A DNA stretch of 64,000 bases from Lysobacteraceae bacterium PS02065 (GCA_029959555.1 JASCPI010000018.1:27013-91012); one strand, 5' to 3'; positions 26,292 to 36,589 are shown, numbered from the stretch's first letter. Numbers and translations are program-made. The notes: generated by a model from the letters alone, not told the origin.

Positions 26292-27677
26292 TCAGGCTAT
26301 CGGCGTCGCGGCACCGCGCTTGCGCACGATGAGCATCGCCAGTTCGAGCGACTGCTCGTAGTTGAGGCGCGGGTCGACCGACGAACGGTAGGCGCGCGTG
26401 AGGTCGCTCTCGGTGAGGTCACGCGCGCCGCCCATGCATTCGGTGACGTTCTCGCCGGTGAGCTCGAGGTGCACGCCGCCGAGGCGCGTGCCGGCCGCGG
26501 CGTGGATGTCGAAGGCCTGTTCGAGCTCGCTGCGGATGTTCTCGAAGCGGCGTGTCTTGATGCCGCTGCCGAGCGCCTCGGTGTTGCCGTGCATCGGATC
26601 GCTGCACCAGACCACCTTGCGGCCGGCGGCCTTGACCGCCGCGAGCAACGGCGGCAGCGCGTCGGCCACGTGCTTCGCGCCCATGCGATGGATCAGCGTG
26701 AGGCGTCCCGGTTCGTTGTCGGGATCGAGTACGTCGATCACGCGCAGCAGCTGGTCGGGCTTCGTCGACGGCCCGACCTTCATGCCGATCGGGTTGCGGA
26801 TGCCCCGGCAGTATTCGACGTGCGCGCCGTCGAGTTCGGCCGTGCGCACGCCGATCCACGGGAAATGCGTGGACATGTTGAACCAGCCCCACTGGCGCGG
26901 GACCTGGCGCGTCATCGGCTCCTCGTAGTGCAGCAGCAAGGCCTCGTGCGAGGTGTGGAAGTCGACGCGCTGGAACTCTCCGACCGGGCGGCCCGCGAGC
27001 GTTTCCATGAAGCGCAGCGAATCGCCGATCGCCTCGACGCGACGGCGGTACTCGACCTGCAGTGGCGAATGCTCGACCCAGGCGAGATCCCAGTATTCGG
27101 GATGGTGCAGGTCGGCGAAGCCGCCGTCGATGAGCGCGCGGACGAAGTTCATCGTCATCGCCGAGCGCGCATGGCCCTTGATCAGCCGCTTCGGATCGGG
27201 TCGGCGCGCCTGTTCGGTGAACGCGGGTGCATTGACGATGTCGCCGCGGTAGCACGGCAGCGTGATGCCGTCGCGCGTCTCGGTGTCGGCCGAACGCGGC
27301 TTCGCATACTGGCCGGCGAACCGGCCGACGCGGACCACGGGCAGTTGCAGGCCGTGCGTGAGCACGAGGCTCATCTGCAGCATGACCTTGAGGCGATTGG
27401 AGATCAGCGGCGACGTGCAGTCGTCGAAACTCTCCGCGCAGTCGCCGCCCTGCAGCAGGAAGCGGCGGCCTTCGGCGACGTCGGCGAGCAGGCCACGCAG
27501 CGCGAGGATCTCCCACGACGTGACCAGCGGCGGCAGCTCGCCGAGTTGCCGCAGCGCATCGTCGAGCTCCGCGGCATCGGGATAGTTCGGTTGCTGCACG
27601 GCGGGACGGGACCGCCACGAGGACGGGCTCCAGTCTTCGGCCATGCGTACGGGAGCGATCGTGGCATCGCGTTTCAT
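26292..27677 (-). CDS. 3-deoxy-7-phosphoheptulonate synthase, class II
   Basis: A 461-residue class II (plant-like) DAHP synthase that condenses phosphoenolpyruvate with erythrose 4-phosphate as the first shikimate step. Motifs include LLQGGDCAESF (metal and PEP), RVGRFAGQYAKPRS, YRGDIVN, FHTSHEALLLHYE, GPSTKPDQL and WCSDPMHGNT. The length fits the biosynthetic class II type. Some class II enzymes serve phenazine clusters, but there is none here, so a housekeeping role is more likely. Confidence 0.95.
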   Translation of the reverse strand: MKRDATIAPVRMAEDWSPSSWRSRPAVQQPNYPDAAELDDALRQLGELPPLVTSWEILALRGLLADVAEGRRFLLQGGDCAESFDDCTSPLISNRLKVMLQMSLVLTHGLQLPVVRVGRFAGQYAKPRSADTETRDGITLPCYRGDIVNAPAFTEQARRPDPKRLIKGHARSAMTMNFVRALIDGGFADLHHPEYWDLAWVEHSPLQVEYRRRVEAIGDSLRFMETLAGRPVGEFQRVDFHTSHEALLLHYEEPMTRQVPRQWGWFNMSTHFPWIGVRTAELDGAHVEYCRGIRNPIGMKVGPSTKPDQLLRVIDVLDPDNEPGRLTLIHRMGAKHVADALPPLLAAVKAAGRKVVWCSDPMHGNTEALGSGIKTRRFENIRSELEQAFDIHAAAGTRLGGVHLELTGENVTECMGGARDLTESDLTRAYRSSVDPRLNYEQSLELAMLIVRKRGAATPIA

Positions 27678-27735
27678 CGGGGCATCTGTGCTGCGTCGCG
27701 GAAAATCATGATGCCACAGCCCCGCCGCACGGGCA

Positions 27736-28245
27736 TCAGCGTGCCCGGCGGAAGCCGGCCCACAATGCGACGAACGTCAGCACGATGAACCAGGCCAGCG
27801 TCCACGTCGGCATCGACAGGCCCAGGAAGGTCCAGTCGATGACGCCGCAATCCTGATCCTTGATGAAGATCGTGCCGAGGAACTTGAGCGGCTCGTAGTT
27901 CTGGAGGGCGTACTCGAACGACGGCGCGCAGCCGTCGAGCTGGTCGGGCGCGTGGTTGGCGAGCCACTGCAGGTAGACGTGGCGCCCGGCGATGTAGGCT
28001 CCACCGCCGGCCGCGAGCGCGGTGAGCACGCCGTAGATGCGCGAACCGGTCCGGCCGGGACCGTGCAGCGCGGCGACCAGTGCGATCGCGCCCGCAAGGC
28101 AGACGAACACGCGCTGGACCATGCACAGCATGCACGGCATGTAGCCCTGCACATGCTCGGCGTAGAGGGCGTAGCCCATGAGCGCGCCGCACGCGAGCGC
28201 GATGAGGAGAAACAGCTGGCGCGACGACAGGCGTGACGGCGTCAT
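27736..28245 (-). CDS. dsbB: Disulfide bond formation protein B
   Basis: A 169-residue inner-membrane protein with four membrane segments that re-oxidises DsbA and passes electrons to quinone. The first periplasmic loop has the CxxC pair in MPCMLCMVQR, and the second loop has two cysteines about 30 residues apart (DGCAPS and DQDCGV). The ATG at 28245 is preceded by AAGGAAAT; upstream in-frame codons are unlike the family. It follows the ALG10-like gene by 67 bases. Confidence 0.93.
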   Translation of the reverse strand: MTPSRLSSRQLFLLIALACGALMGYALYAEHVQGYMPCMLCMVQRVFVCLAGAIALVAALHGPGRTGSRIYGVLTALAAGGGAYIAGRHVYLQWLANHAPDQLDGCAPSFEYALQNYEPLKFLGTIFIKDQDCGVIDWTFLGLSMPTWTLAWFIVLTFVALWAGFRRAR

Positions 28246-28312
28246 GGACGATTTCCTTGGAGTGTGGGCGTTGCTGACCATGACCGCGCCTTCAGGTTCC
28301 CGGTCGATGCGG

Positions 28313-29545
28313 TCACAGGAAAGGGCGTCCATACATGACGCCGAAGAACAGCCAGGCCGATGCGGCGAGCCAGTACACGAACGTCACCGCCTCGACGGCA
28401 GGAGCGTCGCGATCCCGGAAGACCAGCCACAGCACGATCGGCACGATCGCATAGCGTGTCTCGATGAGCCATGCGGAGGCGAGCGAGAGCGCCGCGAACG
28501 GCATGAACCACCCCGCAGCCGGCGGGCGCAGACGCACCGTGGCGAGGCCGCACACCGCCGCGACGGCGAGCCCGACGAGTGCCGCCTTGATGGCCACATG
28601 GGCCTGCGCGGCCTGCAGCAGCTGGTTGCGGTAGCTCCAGCGCGGATCGATGAGGTTGTACGGGTGATCGACGCTGAAGCCGAGCGCGAAGCTGGCGGCC
28701 AGCACCACGGGAATCAGCACGAGCCATGGCCTGCATCGCAGAAGTGCCACGGCGCGCACCAGCCCGCCAGCGACCTGCAGCGGCAGCAACGCACCTGCGA
28801 TCGCGAGCGTGAACACGATGTTCCCGGCGTGCGCGGACAGATCGGGGTGCGCTGACGCCTGCGCCGTCGACAGCGAGATCGATCCGTTGACGCTCCAGAA
28901 TGCGAGGAACGCGATGACGCCCGTGGCGTAAGGCGCGAGCACGCGGGCTGCGGCCGCCAGGCTGCGCGGTCGCGGCAGATGCCCCTCGATCGCGGCCGCC
29001 AGCACGGCGAGGAAGCCGATCCAGACGACGTTGTTCTGGCGCACGCCCAGCGAGGCGAGCAGCAGCAGGCCGGCCACGACATGACGTCGCCTCGACGTCG
29101 CCGCGCACGCGGCGAGCAGCAACGCCAGCGACAGCACGTCGGTATAGGCGAGGAAGAAGAACGGGAACACCACCGGCAGCACGGCGAACTGCGCGGTCGC
29201 GAGAGGCTCGCGATCGTGTCCGGTCGCACGGCGCGCGGTGTGGAACGCCACGACGGCGGCGATCGCGACGATGCCGCTGAAGAGTCGCGCGGCGCCCAGA
29301 GACTCCGCTCCGGTCGCCGCGACGAGTACGGCGATCAGCGCGTGGTAGCCGGGTATCGTCGTCAACAGCCCGCGATCGACCGAAAAATCTCCCTGCGCGA
29401 AGCGCAGGATCTGCGGATGGTGGACCCACTCGTCGCCGACCATCGGCCCCCACCACGCCCAGGCCGCGGCGAGCACGAACGCCCCTGCCGCGACGATGAT
29501 CGCGAGAGGCTCGAAGCGCAGTCGATGCCGACGATGATCCTGCAC
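28313..29545 (-). CDS. Polytopic GT-C-like membrane protein resembling ALG10
   Basis: About 410 residues with some ten to twelve membrane segments. Near residue 35 it reads VGDEWVHHPQILRFAQGDF followed by LLTTIPGYHAL, and further in RQNNVVWIGF. These match the order of conserved patches in DIE2/ALG10 glucosyltransferases (acidic DExxH-type loop, TTxPG, RQTNxxW), which use dolichyl-phosphate-glucose in eukaryotes. The GTG start has GGGGAC upstream and lies just after the rplQ terminator. A polyprenyl-phosphate-sugar transferase is a reasonable guess; the acceptor is unknown and no glycan genes flank it. Confidence 0.65.
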   Translation of the reverse strand: MQDHRRHRLRFEPLAIIVAAGAFVLAAAWAWWGPMVGDEWVHHPQILRFAQGDFSVDRGLLTTIPGYHALIAVLVAATGAESLGAARLFSGIVAIAAVVAFHTARRATGHDREPLATAQFAVLPVVFPFFFLAYTDVLSLALLLAACAATSRRRHVVAGLLLLASLGVRQNNVVWIGFLAVLAAAIEGHLPRPRSLAAAARVLAPYATGVIAFLAFWSVNGSISLSTAQASAHPDLSAHAGNIVFTLAIAGALLPLQVAGGLVRAVALLRCRPWLVLIPVVLAASFALGFSVDHPYNLIDPRWSYRNQLLQAAQAHVAIKAALVGLAVAAVCGLATVRLRPPAAGWFMPFAALSLASAWLIETRYAIVPIVLWLVFRDRDAPAVEAVTFVYWLAASAWLFFGVMYGRPFL

Positions 29546-29562
29546 GTGGTCCCCAGAAACGG

Positions 29563-29586
29563 AAAAGCCCCGGCGAGCGGGGCTTT
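29563..29586 (-). terminator. Intrinsic terminator of the ribosomal superoperon
   Basis: AAAGCCCC and GGGGCTTT pair perfectly around a seven-base loop, with four T at the end on the minus strand, 24 bases after the rplQ stop. It closes the alpha operon, and its A/T ends make it work in both directions. Confidence 0.85.
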
Positions 29587-29609
29587 CACGCGGTGCGGCA
29601 GCGAGGAGG

Positions 29610-29999
29610 TCAGTCCTCGACGGCCTCGTTGCTGGCCGTCGCGGGACGGTCGAGCAGCTCGACGTACGCCATCGGCGCGTTGTCGCCGACGCGGAAGCCG
29701 CACTTGAGGATGCGCAGGTAACCGCCCTTGCGCTCGCGGAAACGCGGGCCGAGCTCGACGAACAGCTTGCCGACGGCCTGCTTGTCGCGCAGGCGCGCAA
29801 ACGCGAGGCGGCGATTGGCGACACCGTCGGTCTTGGCGAGCGTGATGAGCGGCTCGGCGACTCGACGCAGTTCCTTGGCCTTCGGCAGGGTCGTGCGGAT
29901 CAGCTCGTGCTTGAACAGCGACGCAGCCATGTTCTTGAACATCGCTTCGCGGTGGCTGCTCGTGCGGCTGAGCTTGCGACCGGCTTTCTGGTGGCGCAT
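29610..29999 (-). CDS. rplQ: 50S ribosomal protein L17
   Basis: 129 residues beginning [20 protein letters not shown] and containing [18 protein letters not shown]17 sits near the peptide exit tunnel. It is the last gene of the alpha operon, 109 bases after rpoA, with two palindromes in between and an intrinsic terminator after its stop. Confidence 0.98.
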   Translation of the reverse strand: MRHQKAGRKLSRTSSHREAMFKNMAASLFKHELIRTTLPKAKELRRVAEPLITLAKTDGVANRRLAFARLRDKQAVGKLFVELGPRFRERKGGYLRILKCGFRVGDNAPMAYVELLDRPATASNEAVED

Positions 30000-30031
30000 G
30001 GTGGAATCCTCTTGGCGATTATTATGAGAAT

Positions 30032-30101
30032 CCGGCCCTAGGGCCGGCTCCCGCGGATGATCCGCTTATTCGATGTGGAGCATCCCGGGCCGGAGCCCGG
30101 G
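30032..30101. repeat. Two perfect palindromes between rpoA and rplQ
   Basis: CCGGCCCTAGGGCCGG at 30032-30047 is its own complement, and CCCGGGC with GCCCGGG form a seven-bp stem with a four-base loop at 30084-30101. On the minus strand the T-run stands before, not after, the second hairpin, so it is not a terminator for rpoA. They may be RNA processing or stability structures in the rpoA-rplQ message. Confidence 0.6.
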
Positions 30102-30108
30102 AAAAAGA

Positions 30109-31107
30109 TCAGCCCAACTGCATGCCGTGCGCGATGCCCGGCGGCGGCCACGACTCGAGCTTCATGCCGAGCGACAGGCCGCGCTGGCCGAGGACGTCCT
30201 TGATCTCGGTAAGCGACTTCTTGCCGAGGTTCGGTGTCTTCAGCAGCTCGACTTCGGTCTTCTGCACGAGGTCGCCGATGTAGTAGATGCTCTCGGCCTT
30301 GAGGCAGTTGGCCGAACGCACGGTCAGCTCGAGGTCGTCGATCGGACGCAGCAGCATCGGGTCGACGCCGCCCTTGTCGGTCTTCGCATCCGAGCTCTCG
30401 CGGCGCGTGAAGTCGCCGAACACCGAGATCTGGTCCTGCAGGATCTCGGCGGCCTTGCGGACCGCTTCCTCGGCATCGATCGCACCGTTGGTGTCGATCT
30501 CGAGCACGAGCTTGTCGAGGTCGGTGCGCTGCTCGAGGCGCGCGCTGTCGACCTGGTAGGCGACGCGGCGGATCGGGCAGAACGACGCATCGAGCTGCAG
30601 GCGACCGATCGGACGCGCTTCCTCGTCCGGCAGGCGACGCGACACGGCCGGCTGGTAGCCGACGCCACGCGCGACCTTCAGACGCATGTTGAGCGCGATG
30701 TCCTTGGTCAGGTGGCAAAGGACGTGTTCGGGGTTGACGATCTCGACCGAGTGGTCGACCTTGATGTCACCCGCCGTGACGACGCCCTTGCCCTTCTTGC
30801 TGAGCGTGAGGGTCGTCTCGTCGTGGCCGTGCATGCGGATCGCGACGTCCTTGATGTTGAGCAGGACTTCGATGACGTCCTCCTGCAGACCTTCAAGCGT
30901 CGTGTACTCGTGCAGGACGTTGTCGATCTCGACTTCCGTGATGGCACAGCCGGGGATGGACGACAGCAGCACGCGGCGCAGCGCGTTGCCGAGGGTATGG
31001 CCGAAGCCGCGCTCGAGCGGCTCCACCACGACCTTCGCGTGATTGGTACCGATGCGCTCTACCTGAATGCCGCGCGGACGCAGCACATTGGTGGACGATC
31101 CTGCCAT
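30109..31107 (-). CDS. rpoA: RNA polymerase alpha subunit
   Basis: 332 residues. The N-terminal dimerisation domain has [19 protein letters not shown] and the linker runs to about residue 250. The C-terminal domain (about 255-320) with [13 protein letters not shown] and [13 protein letters not shown] binds UP-element DNA and activators. The ATG at 31107 is the usual start. It sits in the order rpsM-rpsK-rpsD-rpoA-rplQ of the alpha operon. Confidence 0.98.
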   Translation of the reverse strand: MAGSSTNVLRPRGIQVERIGTNHAKVVVEPLERGFGHTLGNALRRVLLSSIPGCAITEVEIDNVLHEYTTLEGLQEDVIEVLLNIKDVAIRMHGHDETTLTLSKKGKGVVTAGDIKVDHSVEIVNPEHVLCHLTKDIALNMRLKVARGVGYQPAVSRRLPDEEARPIGRLQLDASFCPIRRVAYQVDSARLEQRTDLDKLVLEIDTNGAIDAEEAVRKAAEILQDQISVFGDFTRRESSDAKTDKGGVDPMLLRPIDDLELTVRSANCLKAESIYYIGDLVQKTEVELLKTPNLGKKSLTEIKDVLGQRGLSLGMKLESWPPPGIAHGMQLG

Positions 31108-31136
31108 GAACAGGGACTCCAAAAGATGACGACGAA

Positions 31137-31763
31137 TTACTTCGAGTAAAGCTCGATGATCAGGCTCTCGTTGATGTCCGAGGGCAGATCGGAACGCTCC
31201 GGCAGCGACTTGAACACGCCGCTGAACTTCTTCGCGTCCACTTCGATCCACGACGGAACGAGATCCATCTCCTGCGAGACGGTCACCGACTCCTGCACGC
31301 GCAGCTGGCTGCGGGCGCCTTCGGTCAGCGCGAGCTCGTCGCCCGGGCGGACCTGGTACGACGGCAGGTTGACGCGCTTGCCGTTGACCGCGACGGCGCC
31401 GTGCGAGACGAGCTGACGGGCCTGGGCGCGCGTGACCGCGAAGCCCATGCGGAAGATCACATTGTCGAGGCGCGACTCGAGGGCGCGCAGCAGGTTCTCA
31501 CCCGTGTTGCCCTTCTGGTTCGAGGCCTTCTCGTAATACTTGTGGAACTGGCGCTCGAGCAAGCCGTAGATGCGCTTGACCTTCTGCTTCTCGCGCAGCT
31601 GCACGCCGTAGTCCGACAGGCGGCCCTTGCGGGCGGCGCCGTGCTGACCGGGCTTCTGTTCCAGCTTGCACTTCGAATCGATCGCGCGCGCCGGGCTCTT
31701 GAGGCTGAGGTCCGCGCCTTCGCGGCGGGCCAGCTTGCAGGTGGGTCCGATATAACGAGCCAT
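31137..31763 (-). CDS. rpsD: 30S ribosomal protein S4
   Basis: 208 residues starting [16 protein letters not shown]. The S4 RNA-binding domain contains [20 protein letters not shown], and the C-terminus ends [13 protein letters not shown]4 nucleates 30S assembly and in enterics represses the alpha operon. It does not have the full zinc-binding set of the C+ type. Confidence 0.98.
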   Translation of the reverse strand: MARYIGPTCKLARREGADLSLKSPARAIDSKCKLEQKPGQHGAARKGRLSDYGVQLREKQKVKRIYGLLERQFHKYYEKASNQKGNTGENLLRALESRLDNVIFRMGFAVTRAQARQLVSHGAVAVNGKRVNLPSYQVRPGDELALTEGARSQLRVQESVTVSQEMDLVPSWIEVDAKKFSGVFKSLPERSDLPSDINESLIIELYSK

Positions 31764-31774
31764 GGTGGAATCCT

Positions 31775-32164
31775 TTAGACGCGACGCTTCTTCGGCGGAC
31801 GGCACCCGTTGTGCGGGATCGGCGTCACGTCGATGATGTTGGTGACCTTGAAACCGACGTTGTTCAGCGAACGCACGGCGGACTCGCGACCCGGACCCGG
31901 GCCCTTGATGCGCACTTCGATCGTCTTGACGCCGTACTCGGCGGCGACGCGCGCAGCCTTCTCGGCGGCGACCTGGGCAGCGAACGGCGTCGACTTGCGC
32001 GAGCCGCGGAAACCCGCGCCGCCCGCAGTCGCCCACGAGAGCGCGTTGCCCTGGCGATCGGTGATCGTGACGACCGTGTTGTTGAACGACGCCTGCACGT
32101 GGCAGACAGCGTCGGTCACGACACGCTTGATCTTCTTCTTCGGCTTGGCGACCGGCTTGTTCAT
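31775..32164 (-). CDS. rpsK: 30S ribosomal protein S11
   Basis: 129 residues with [30 protein letters not shown] and the C-terminal [19 protein letters not shown]11 lies on the platform near the mRNA exit. It follows rpsM by 18 bases. Confidence 0.98.
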   Translation of the reverse strand: MNKPVAKPKKKIKRVVTDAVCHVQASFNNTVVTITDRQGNALSWATAGGAGFRGSRKSTPFAAQVAAEKAARVAAEYGVKTIEVRIKGPGPGRESAVRSLNNVGFKVTNIIDVTPIPHNGCRPPKKRRV

Positions 32165-32182
32165 GATGCGATTCCGGGCAGG

Positions 32183-32539
32183 TTATTTCTTGATCGCACG
32201 ACGCGGACCCTTGCGGGTACGGGCGTTCGTACGCGTACGCTGGCCGCGCAGCGGCAGGCCACGACGGTGACGCAGGCCGCGGTAGCAGCCCAGGTCGATG
32301 AGGCGCTTGATCGAGATGCCGATTTCGCGGCGGAGGTCGCCCTCAACCGTGTACTTGGCCACTTCGTGGCGCAGCTTGTCGACCTCGGCTTCCGTCAGGT
32401 CCTTGATCTTGGTCGTCGGCGCGACACCCGCGCTCTCACAGACCTTCTTCGACCGCGAACGGCCGATGCCGAAAATGCTTTGCAGTCCGACCCAGGCGTG
32501 CTTCTGGACCGGAAGGTTGACACCCGCAATGCGCGCCAT
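32183..32539 (-). CDS. rpsM: 30S ribosomal protein S13
   Basis: 118 residues starting [19 protein letters not shown], with the helix-two-turns-helix region and the basic tail [20 protein letters not shown] that touches P-site tRNA. It is the first gene of the alpha operon. The gap to secY has no rpmJ. Confidence 0.98.
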   Translation of the reverse strand: MARIAGVNLPVQKHAWVGLQSIFGIGRSRSKKVCESAGVAPTTKIKDLTEAEVDKLRHEVAKYTVEGDLRREIGISIKRLIDLGCYRGLRHRRGLPLRGQRTRTNARTRKGPRRAIKK

Positions 32540-32582
32540 GTTTGACTGTCTCCGAAAGAACTAAATGCGCAGTGAACTTCGT

Positions 32583-32611
32583 ATTCTATCCTGATCGGGA
32601 GGAAACATAAA
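32583..32611 (-). promoter_or_regulatory. Candidate alpha-operon promoter
   Basis: TTTATG and TAGAAT are 17 bases apart on the minus strand, about 40 bases ahead of rpsM. The -10 matches five of six consensus bases and the -35 is weak. Confidence 0.4.
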
Positions 32612-32647
32612 GCCCTCCCGCAAGCAGGCCCGGCGCGGCGCGCCGGG
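32597..32647. repeat. Two hairpins between secY and rpsM
   Basis: CCCGGCGC and GCGCCGGG form an eight-bp stem with a three-base loop at 32629-32647, and GGGAGG pairs with CCTCCC across a T-rich loop at 32597-32619. They follow the secY stop in the place where rpmJ usually lies. They could reduce readthrough from the spc operon or shape the alpha-operon leader that S4 binds. Confidence 0.5.
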
Positions 32648-32677
32648 AGACCCTCTTACCCAACCCCGGCGCGTGGA

Positions 32678-33991
32678 TCAGCGCCCCTTGAGGTTGGCCT
32701 TCTTGAGCAGGCTCTCGTACTGGTGCGACACGAGGTGCGCCTGGATCTGCGCGGTGAAATCCATCACCACGACGACCACGATCAGCAGCGAGGTGCCACC
32801 GAAGTAGAACGGCACGTTCCACGCATTGCGCAGCAGGTCCGGCACGAGGCAGACGATGACGAGGTACAGCGCACCGATGCCGGTGAGTCGCGTCATCACG
32901 CCGTCGATGTAGTCCGCCGTCGCCTTGCCGGGACGGATGCCCGGGATCAACGCACCCGAACGCTTGAGGTTGTCCGCGGTTTCCTGCGAGTTGAACACCA
33001 GCGCCGTGTAGAAGAACGCGAAGATCACGATCATCGCCGAGAACAGCGCCATGTGCAGCGGCTCGCCCGGGCCGAGGGCCGAGGTCAGCGTCTGCAGCCA
33101 GCGCAGCTCGCTCGAGTTGTTGAACCACGCCGCGGCCGTGGCCGGGAACATGATCAGGCTCGAGGCGAAGATCGGCGGAATGACGCCCGCCATGTTGATC
33201 TTCAGCGGCAGGTGCGAACTCTGGTTCGTGTACGCCTTGCCGGCACCGCCCTGGCGACGTGCGTAGTTCACGGTGATGCGGCGCTGGCCGCGCTCCATGA
33301 ACACGACGAACAGCGTGACGACGATCACCGCGATCAGCACCATGAGCACCTTGGGCGGAGAAAGCTCGCCGTTCGTTGCCATGCCGAGCGTGTGGACGAC
33401 CGCGGACGGAAGGCCCGCGACGATGCCACCGAAGATGATCAGCGAGATGCCGTTGCCGATGCCGCGCTCGGTGATCTGCTCGCCGAGCCACATCAGGAAC
33501 AACGTGCCCGCGGTCAGGCCCACGACCGTGCCGAACACGAAGCTCGGACCCGGCGCGTAGACCACGCCCGCCTGCGTCTGCAGCATCGTCGCGACGCCGA
33601 AGGACTGGAACGCCGCGAGTCCGACGGTACCCCAGCGCGTGTACATGGTCAGCTTGCGCCGACCCGACTCGCCTTCCTTCTTGAGCGCCTGCCAGGCCGG
33701 GATCACCGAACTGAACAGCTGCACCACGATGGACGCCGAGATGTACGGGATCACGCCGAGGGCGAACAGCGAGAATCGGCTGAGCGCACCACCGGAGAAC
33801 ATGTTGAACATGTCGATGATGCCGCCGCTGTTGGACACCAGCCGCGCCATCGCCTCCGGGTCGACGCCCGGCACCGGAATGAACGAGCCGAGGCGGAACA
33901 CGATCAGCGCGCCGACCACGAAGAGCAGGCGCTGCTTGAGTTCCGTCAGCTTGCCCAGCGACGCCAGACCATTGGGCTTGGAAGCGGCCAC
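32678..33991 (-). CDS. secY: Sec translocase channel subunit SecY
   Basis: 437 residues, ten membrane segments, starting near [21 protein letters not shown]. The signature [20 protein letters not shown] and the cytoplasmic loop [15 protein letters not shown], which binds SecA and the ribosome, are present. Its start is three bases after the rplO stop. SecE is also in this window. Confidence 0.98.
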   Translation of the reverse strand: MAASKPNGLASLGKLTELKQRLLFVVGALIVFRLGSFIPVPGVDPEAMARLVSNSGGIIDMFNMFSGGALSRFSLFALGVIPYISASIVVQLFSSVIPAWQALKKEGESGRRKLTMYTRWGTVGLAAFQSFGVATMLQTQAGVVYAPGPSFVFGTVVGLTAGTLFLMWLGEQITERGIGNGISLIIFGGIVAGLPSAVVHTLGMATNGELSPPKVLMVLIAVIVVTLFVVFMERGQRRITVNYARRQGGAGKAYTNQSSHLPLKINMAGVIPPIFASSLIMFPATAAAWFNNSSELRWLQTLTSALGPGEPLHMALFSAMIVIFAFFYTALVFNSQETADNLKRSGALIPGIRPGKATADYIDGVMTRLTGIGALYLVIVCLVPDLLRNAWNVPFYFGGTSLLIVVVVVMDFTAQIQAHLVSHQYESLLKKANLKGR

Positions 33992-33994
33992 CGC

Positions 33995-34429
33995 TTACTC
34001 CACGCTGCCGCCGGCAGCCTCGATCGCGGCGCGGGCGCCGGCCGTGACGGCCACGCCACGCAGCTTGATCGCGCGTGACAGTTCACCCTTCTTGACGATC
34101 TTGACGCGCTCCGCGCGCGTCTCGACGAGACCGGCCGCCTTGAGCACGTCGAAATCGATCACGTCGGCTTCGATCGTGCCGAGCTTGTACAGCAGCACTT
34201 CCGAGACCTCACGCGCGGTGCGCGAGCGGAAACCGACCTTCGGCAGGCGACGCTGCAGCGGCATCTGGCCGCCTTCGAAACCAGCCTTGATCTTGCCCTT
34301 GCCGGTGCGCGCGTACGAGCCCTTGTGGCCGCGGCCGGCCGTCTTGCCGAGGCCCGAACCGATGCCGCGACCGACGCGGACGCCTTCCTTGCGGGCACCG
34401 GCTGCAGGCTTGAGAGAATTGAGACGCAT
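33995..34429 (-). CDS. rplO: 50S ribosomal protein L15
   Basis: 144 residues starting [16 protein letters not shown] with the glycine-rich [20 protein letters not shown]. The ATG at 34429 is the family start. It lies between rpmD and secY as usual in the spc operon. Confidence 0.98.
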   Translation of the reverse strand: MRLNSLKPAAGARKEGVRVGRGIGSGLGKTAGRGHKGSYARTGKGKIKAGFEGGQMPLQRRLPKVGFRSRTAREVSEVLLYKLGTIEADVIDFDVLKAAGLVETRAERVKIVKKGELSRAIKLRGVAVTAGARAAIEAAGGSVE

Positions 34430-34461
34430 GGGATCGACTCCTGATGACTGTAGTGAGGCGC

Positions 34462-34659
34462 TCAAGCGCTCTCTTCGACCCGGACCAGGTAGCTCACCTG
34501 GTTGATCAGACCGCGGACCGAGGGGGAATCCTTGAGGTCACGCACGTCATTGAGCTTGCGCAGGCCGAGTGCACGAACGCTCAGGCGATGACGCGCCTGG
34601 CAGCTGTTCGGGCTCTTCACGAGCCGCACGCGGACCATCTTGTCGTTGTTGTCAGCCAT
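34462..34659 (-). CDS. rpmD: 50S ribosomal protein L30
   Basis: 65 residues with [13 protein letters not shown] and [20 protein letters not shown]. It starts at the ATG at 34659, inside the last eight bases of rpsE, so translation is probably coupled. The short N-terminal MADNNDK extension is common in related proteobacteria. Confidence 0.97.
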   Translation of the reverse strand: MADNNDKMVRVRLVKSPNSCQARHRLSVRALGLRKLNDVRDLKDSPSVRGLINQVSYLVRVEESA

Positions 34660-35161
34660 TGCCGAGCACCTCGTCGAGGGTCTTGCCACGCTTGGACGCG
34701 ATGCGGTCCGGCGTAGCCATCGCGATCAGGCCGTTGATGGTGGCGCGCACCAGATTGATCGGGTTGCGCGAACCGACCGCCTTGGCCAGGACGTTCTTGA
34801 CGCCGACCACTTCGAGCACGGCGCGCATCGCACCGCCGGCGATCACGCCGGTGCCCTCGGAAGCCGGCTGCATGTAGACGCGCGCGGCGCCGTGGTTCGC
34901 CTTGACGGCGTGCCACAGGGTGCCTTCGCGCAGCTGCACGCGGATCATGTTCTTGCGCGCACGCTCCATCGCCTTCTGGATGGCGATCGGCACCTCGCGC
35001 GCCTTGCCGTAACCGAAACCGACGCGGCCATCGCCGTCGCCGACCACGGTCAGGGCCGTGAAGGTCATCTGGCGGCCGCCCTTGACGGTCTTCGCCACGC
35101 GGTTCACCGCGATCAGCTTCTCGAGGAGGCCGTCGCTGTTCTCACGATCATTCGTCGACAT
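34652..35161 (-). CDS. rpsE: 30S ribosomal protein S5
   Basis: 169 residues. The dsRNA-binding-like N-terminal domain has [18 protein letters not shown] and [17 protein letters not shown], followed by the C-terminal domain with [22 protein letters not shown]5 helps decoding accuracy. It overlaps rpmD. Confidence 0.98.
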   Translation of the reverse strand: MSTNDRENSDGLLEKLIAVNRVAKTVKGGRQMTFTALTVVGDGDGRVGFGYGKAREVPIAIQKAMERARKNMIRVQLREGTLWHAVKANHGAARVYMQPASEGTGVIAGGAMRAVLEVVGVKNVLAKAVGSRNPINLVRATINGLIAMATPDRIASKRGKTLDEVLGNG

Positions 35162-35240
35162 GATTCACCTGGTATGCCTTCCGCCGGAGCGGATCGGACT
35201 TCTGCTTGCGGCTCGTGCCGCTTGGAGTTGTATGGAACAT

Positions 35241-35262
35241 GGGGGCGGGCATGCCCACCCCC
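35241..35262 (-). repeat. Hairpin between rplR and rpsE
   Basis: Eleven-base arms with one mismatch (GGGGGCGGGCA on one side) sit just after the rplR stop, in a 108-base gap that is unusually long for the spc operon. No U-tract follows on the minus strand, so RNA stability or processing is more likely than termination. Confidence 0.5.
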
Positions 35263-35269
35263 GGATGGA

Positions 35270-35623
35270 TCAGAACTTGAGACCGGCCTCGCGGGCGGCA
35301 TCGGCGAGCGCCTGGATGCGACCGTGGTAGCGGAAGCCCGAGCGGTCGAACGCGACCTTCTCGACACCGGCAGCGATCGCGCGCTCGGCGACGATGCGGC
35401 CGACCGCCGCGGCGGCGTCCTTGTTCTTGGTGCCCTTGAGGCCTTCGGCGACCGACTTCTGCGTCGTCGAGGCGGCGGCGAGCACCTTGTCGCCGGTCGC
35501 GGTGACGACCTGCGCGTAGATGTGCTGGCCCGTGCGGTGCACGCTGAGGCGCGCCACGCCGAGCACACGGATGTGGGCGCGGGTGGACTTGGCGCGACGC
35601 AGTCTGGAAACGTTCTTGCTCAC
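35270..35623 (-). CDS. rplR: 50S ribosomal protein L18
   Basis: 117 residues with [32 protein letters not shown] and [21 protein letters not shown]18 binds 5S rRNA. It lies between rplF and rpsE. Confidence 0.98.
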   Translation of the reverse strand: MSKNVSRLRRAKSTRAHIRVLGVARLSVHRTGQHIYAQVVTATGDKVLAAASTTQKSVAEGLKGTKNKDAAAAVGRIVAERAIAAGVEKVAFDRSGFRYHGRIQALADAAREAGLKF

Positions 35624-35651
35624 TGTCGTTCTCCGGGAAGCTGAAGGACCA

Positions 35652-36179
35652 TCAGGCCTTCTTGGCTTCCTTCAAGGTGATCTTCTCGCCCGAGTAGCGC
35701 ACGCCCTTGCCCTTGTAGGGCTCCGGCGGGCGGAAACCACGGATCTTGGCAGCGGCCTGGCCGAGCGCCTGCTTGTCGGCGCCCTTGAGCAGGATTTCGG
35801 TCTGCGTCGGCACTTCGATCGTCACGCCTTCCGGTGCGGTGAACACGACCGGGTGCGAGAAGCCGAGGCTCAGGTTGAGGTCCTTGCCCGACAGCGCGGC
35901 GCGGTAACCGACGCCGACGAGCTCGAGCTTGCGCGTGTAGCCCTCGCTGACGCCCGTCACCATGTTGGCGAGGATCGCGCGGGCCGTGCCGGCCATCTTG
36001 ATGTCGTTCGGCGTCTTGCCGTTGAGGACCAGCTGGCCCTCGTCGACCGACGCGACGACGCCGGGAGGCGTCGGCAGGTTGAGGGCGCCCTTCGGGCCCT
36101 TCACGGTGATCGCCTCGGCGGTCACCTGGACGTCCACGCCCTTCGGCAGGACAACGGGTTTCTTGGCAACGCGTGACAT
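35652..36179 (-). CDS. rplF: 50S ribosomal protein L6
   Basis: 175 residues starting [17 protein letters not shown], with the duplicated L6 fold and the C-terminal [19 protein letters not shown]. It lies near the factor-binding region of the 50S. Normal length (175-180). Confidence 0.98.
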   Translation of the reverse strand: MSRVAKKPVVLPKGVDVQVTAEAITVKGPKGALNLPTPPGVVASVDEGQLVLNGKTPNDIKMAGTARAILANMVTGVSEGYTRKLELVGVGYRAALSGKDLNLSLGFSHPVVFTAPEGVTIEVPTQTEILLKGADKQALGQAAAKIRGFRPPEPYKGKGVRYSGEKITLKEAKKA

Positions 36180-36193
36180 GGTTGCTGTGCTCC

Positions 36194-36589
36194 TTAGGCC
36201 ACGATGCCGATGACTTCGCCGCCGAGACCCTTCTGACGGGCCTGCGCGTCGGTCATGATGCCGGACGACGTGGAGACGATCGAAATGCCGAGGCCGCCGA
36301 GGACCTTCGGAAGATCGCTCTTGCCGCGGTAGACGCGGAGGCCGGAACGGCTCACGCGCTCGAGGCGCTCGATGACGGCCTTGCCTTCGTAGTACTTGAG
36401 GGCGACCTCGAGCTCGGGCTTGCCTTCCTTCGTCTGCACCTGGAAGTCGGCGACGTAGCCTTCGTCCTTTAGCAGCGTGGCGAGGGCCACCTTGACGCGC
36501 GAGGACGGCATGCGCACGGAGCGCTTGCCCGTCAGCTGCGCGTTGCGGATACGCGTGAACATATCCGCGATGGGATCAGTCATGCTCAT
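36194..36589 (-). CDS. rpsH: 30S ribosomal protein S8
   Basis: 131 residues starting [18 protein letters not shown] and ending with [24 protein letters not shown] lies ten bases before the ATG at 36589. In enterics S8 represses the spc operon by binding near rplE; no such site was checked here. Confidence 0.98.
   Translation of the reverse strand: MSMTDPIADMFTRIRNAQLTGKRSVRMPSSRVKVALATLLKDEGYVADFQVQTKEGKPELEVALKYYEGKAVIERLERVSRSGLRVYRGKSDLPKVLGGLGISIVSTSSGIMTDAQARQKGLGGEVIGIVA

Noticed and set aside
30084..30101. Hairpin after rpoA as a terminator
   Set aside because: On the transcribed minus strand the T-run precedes the stem, so it cannot act as an intrinsic terminator there.
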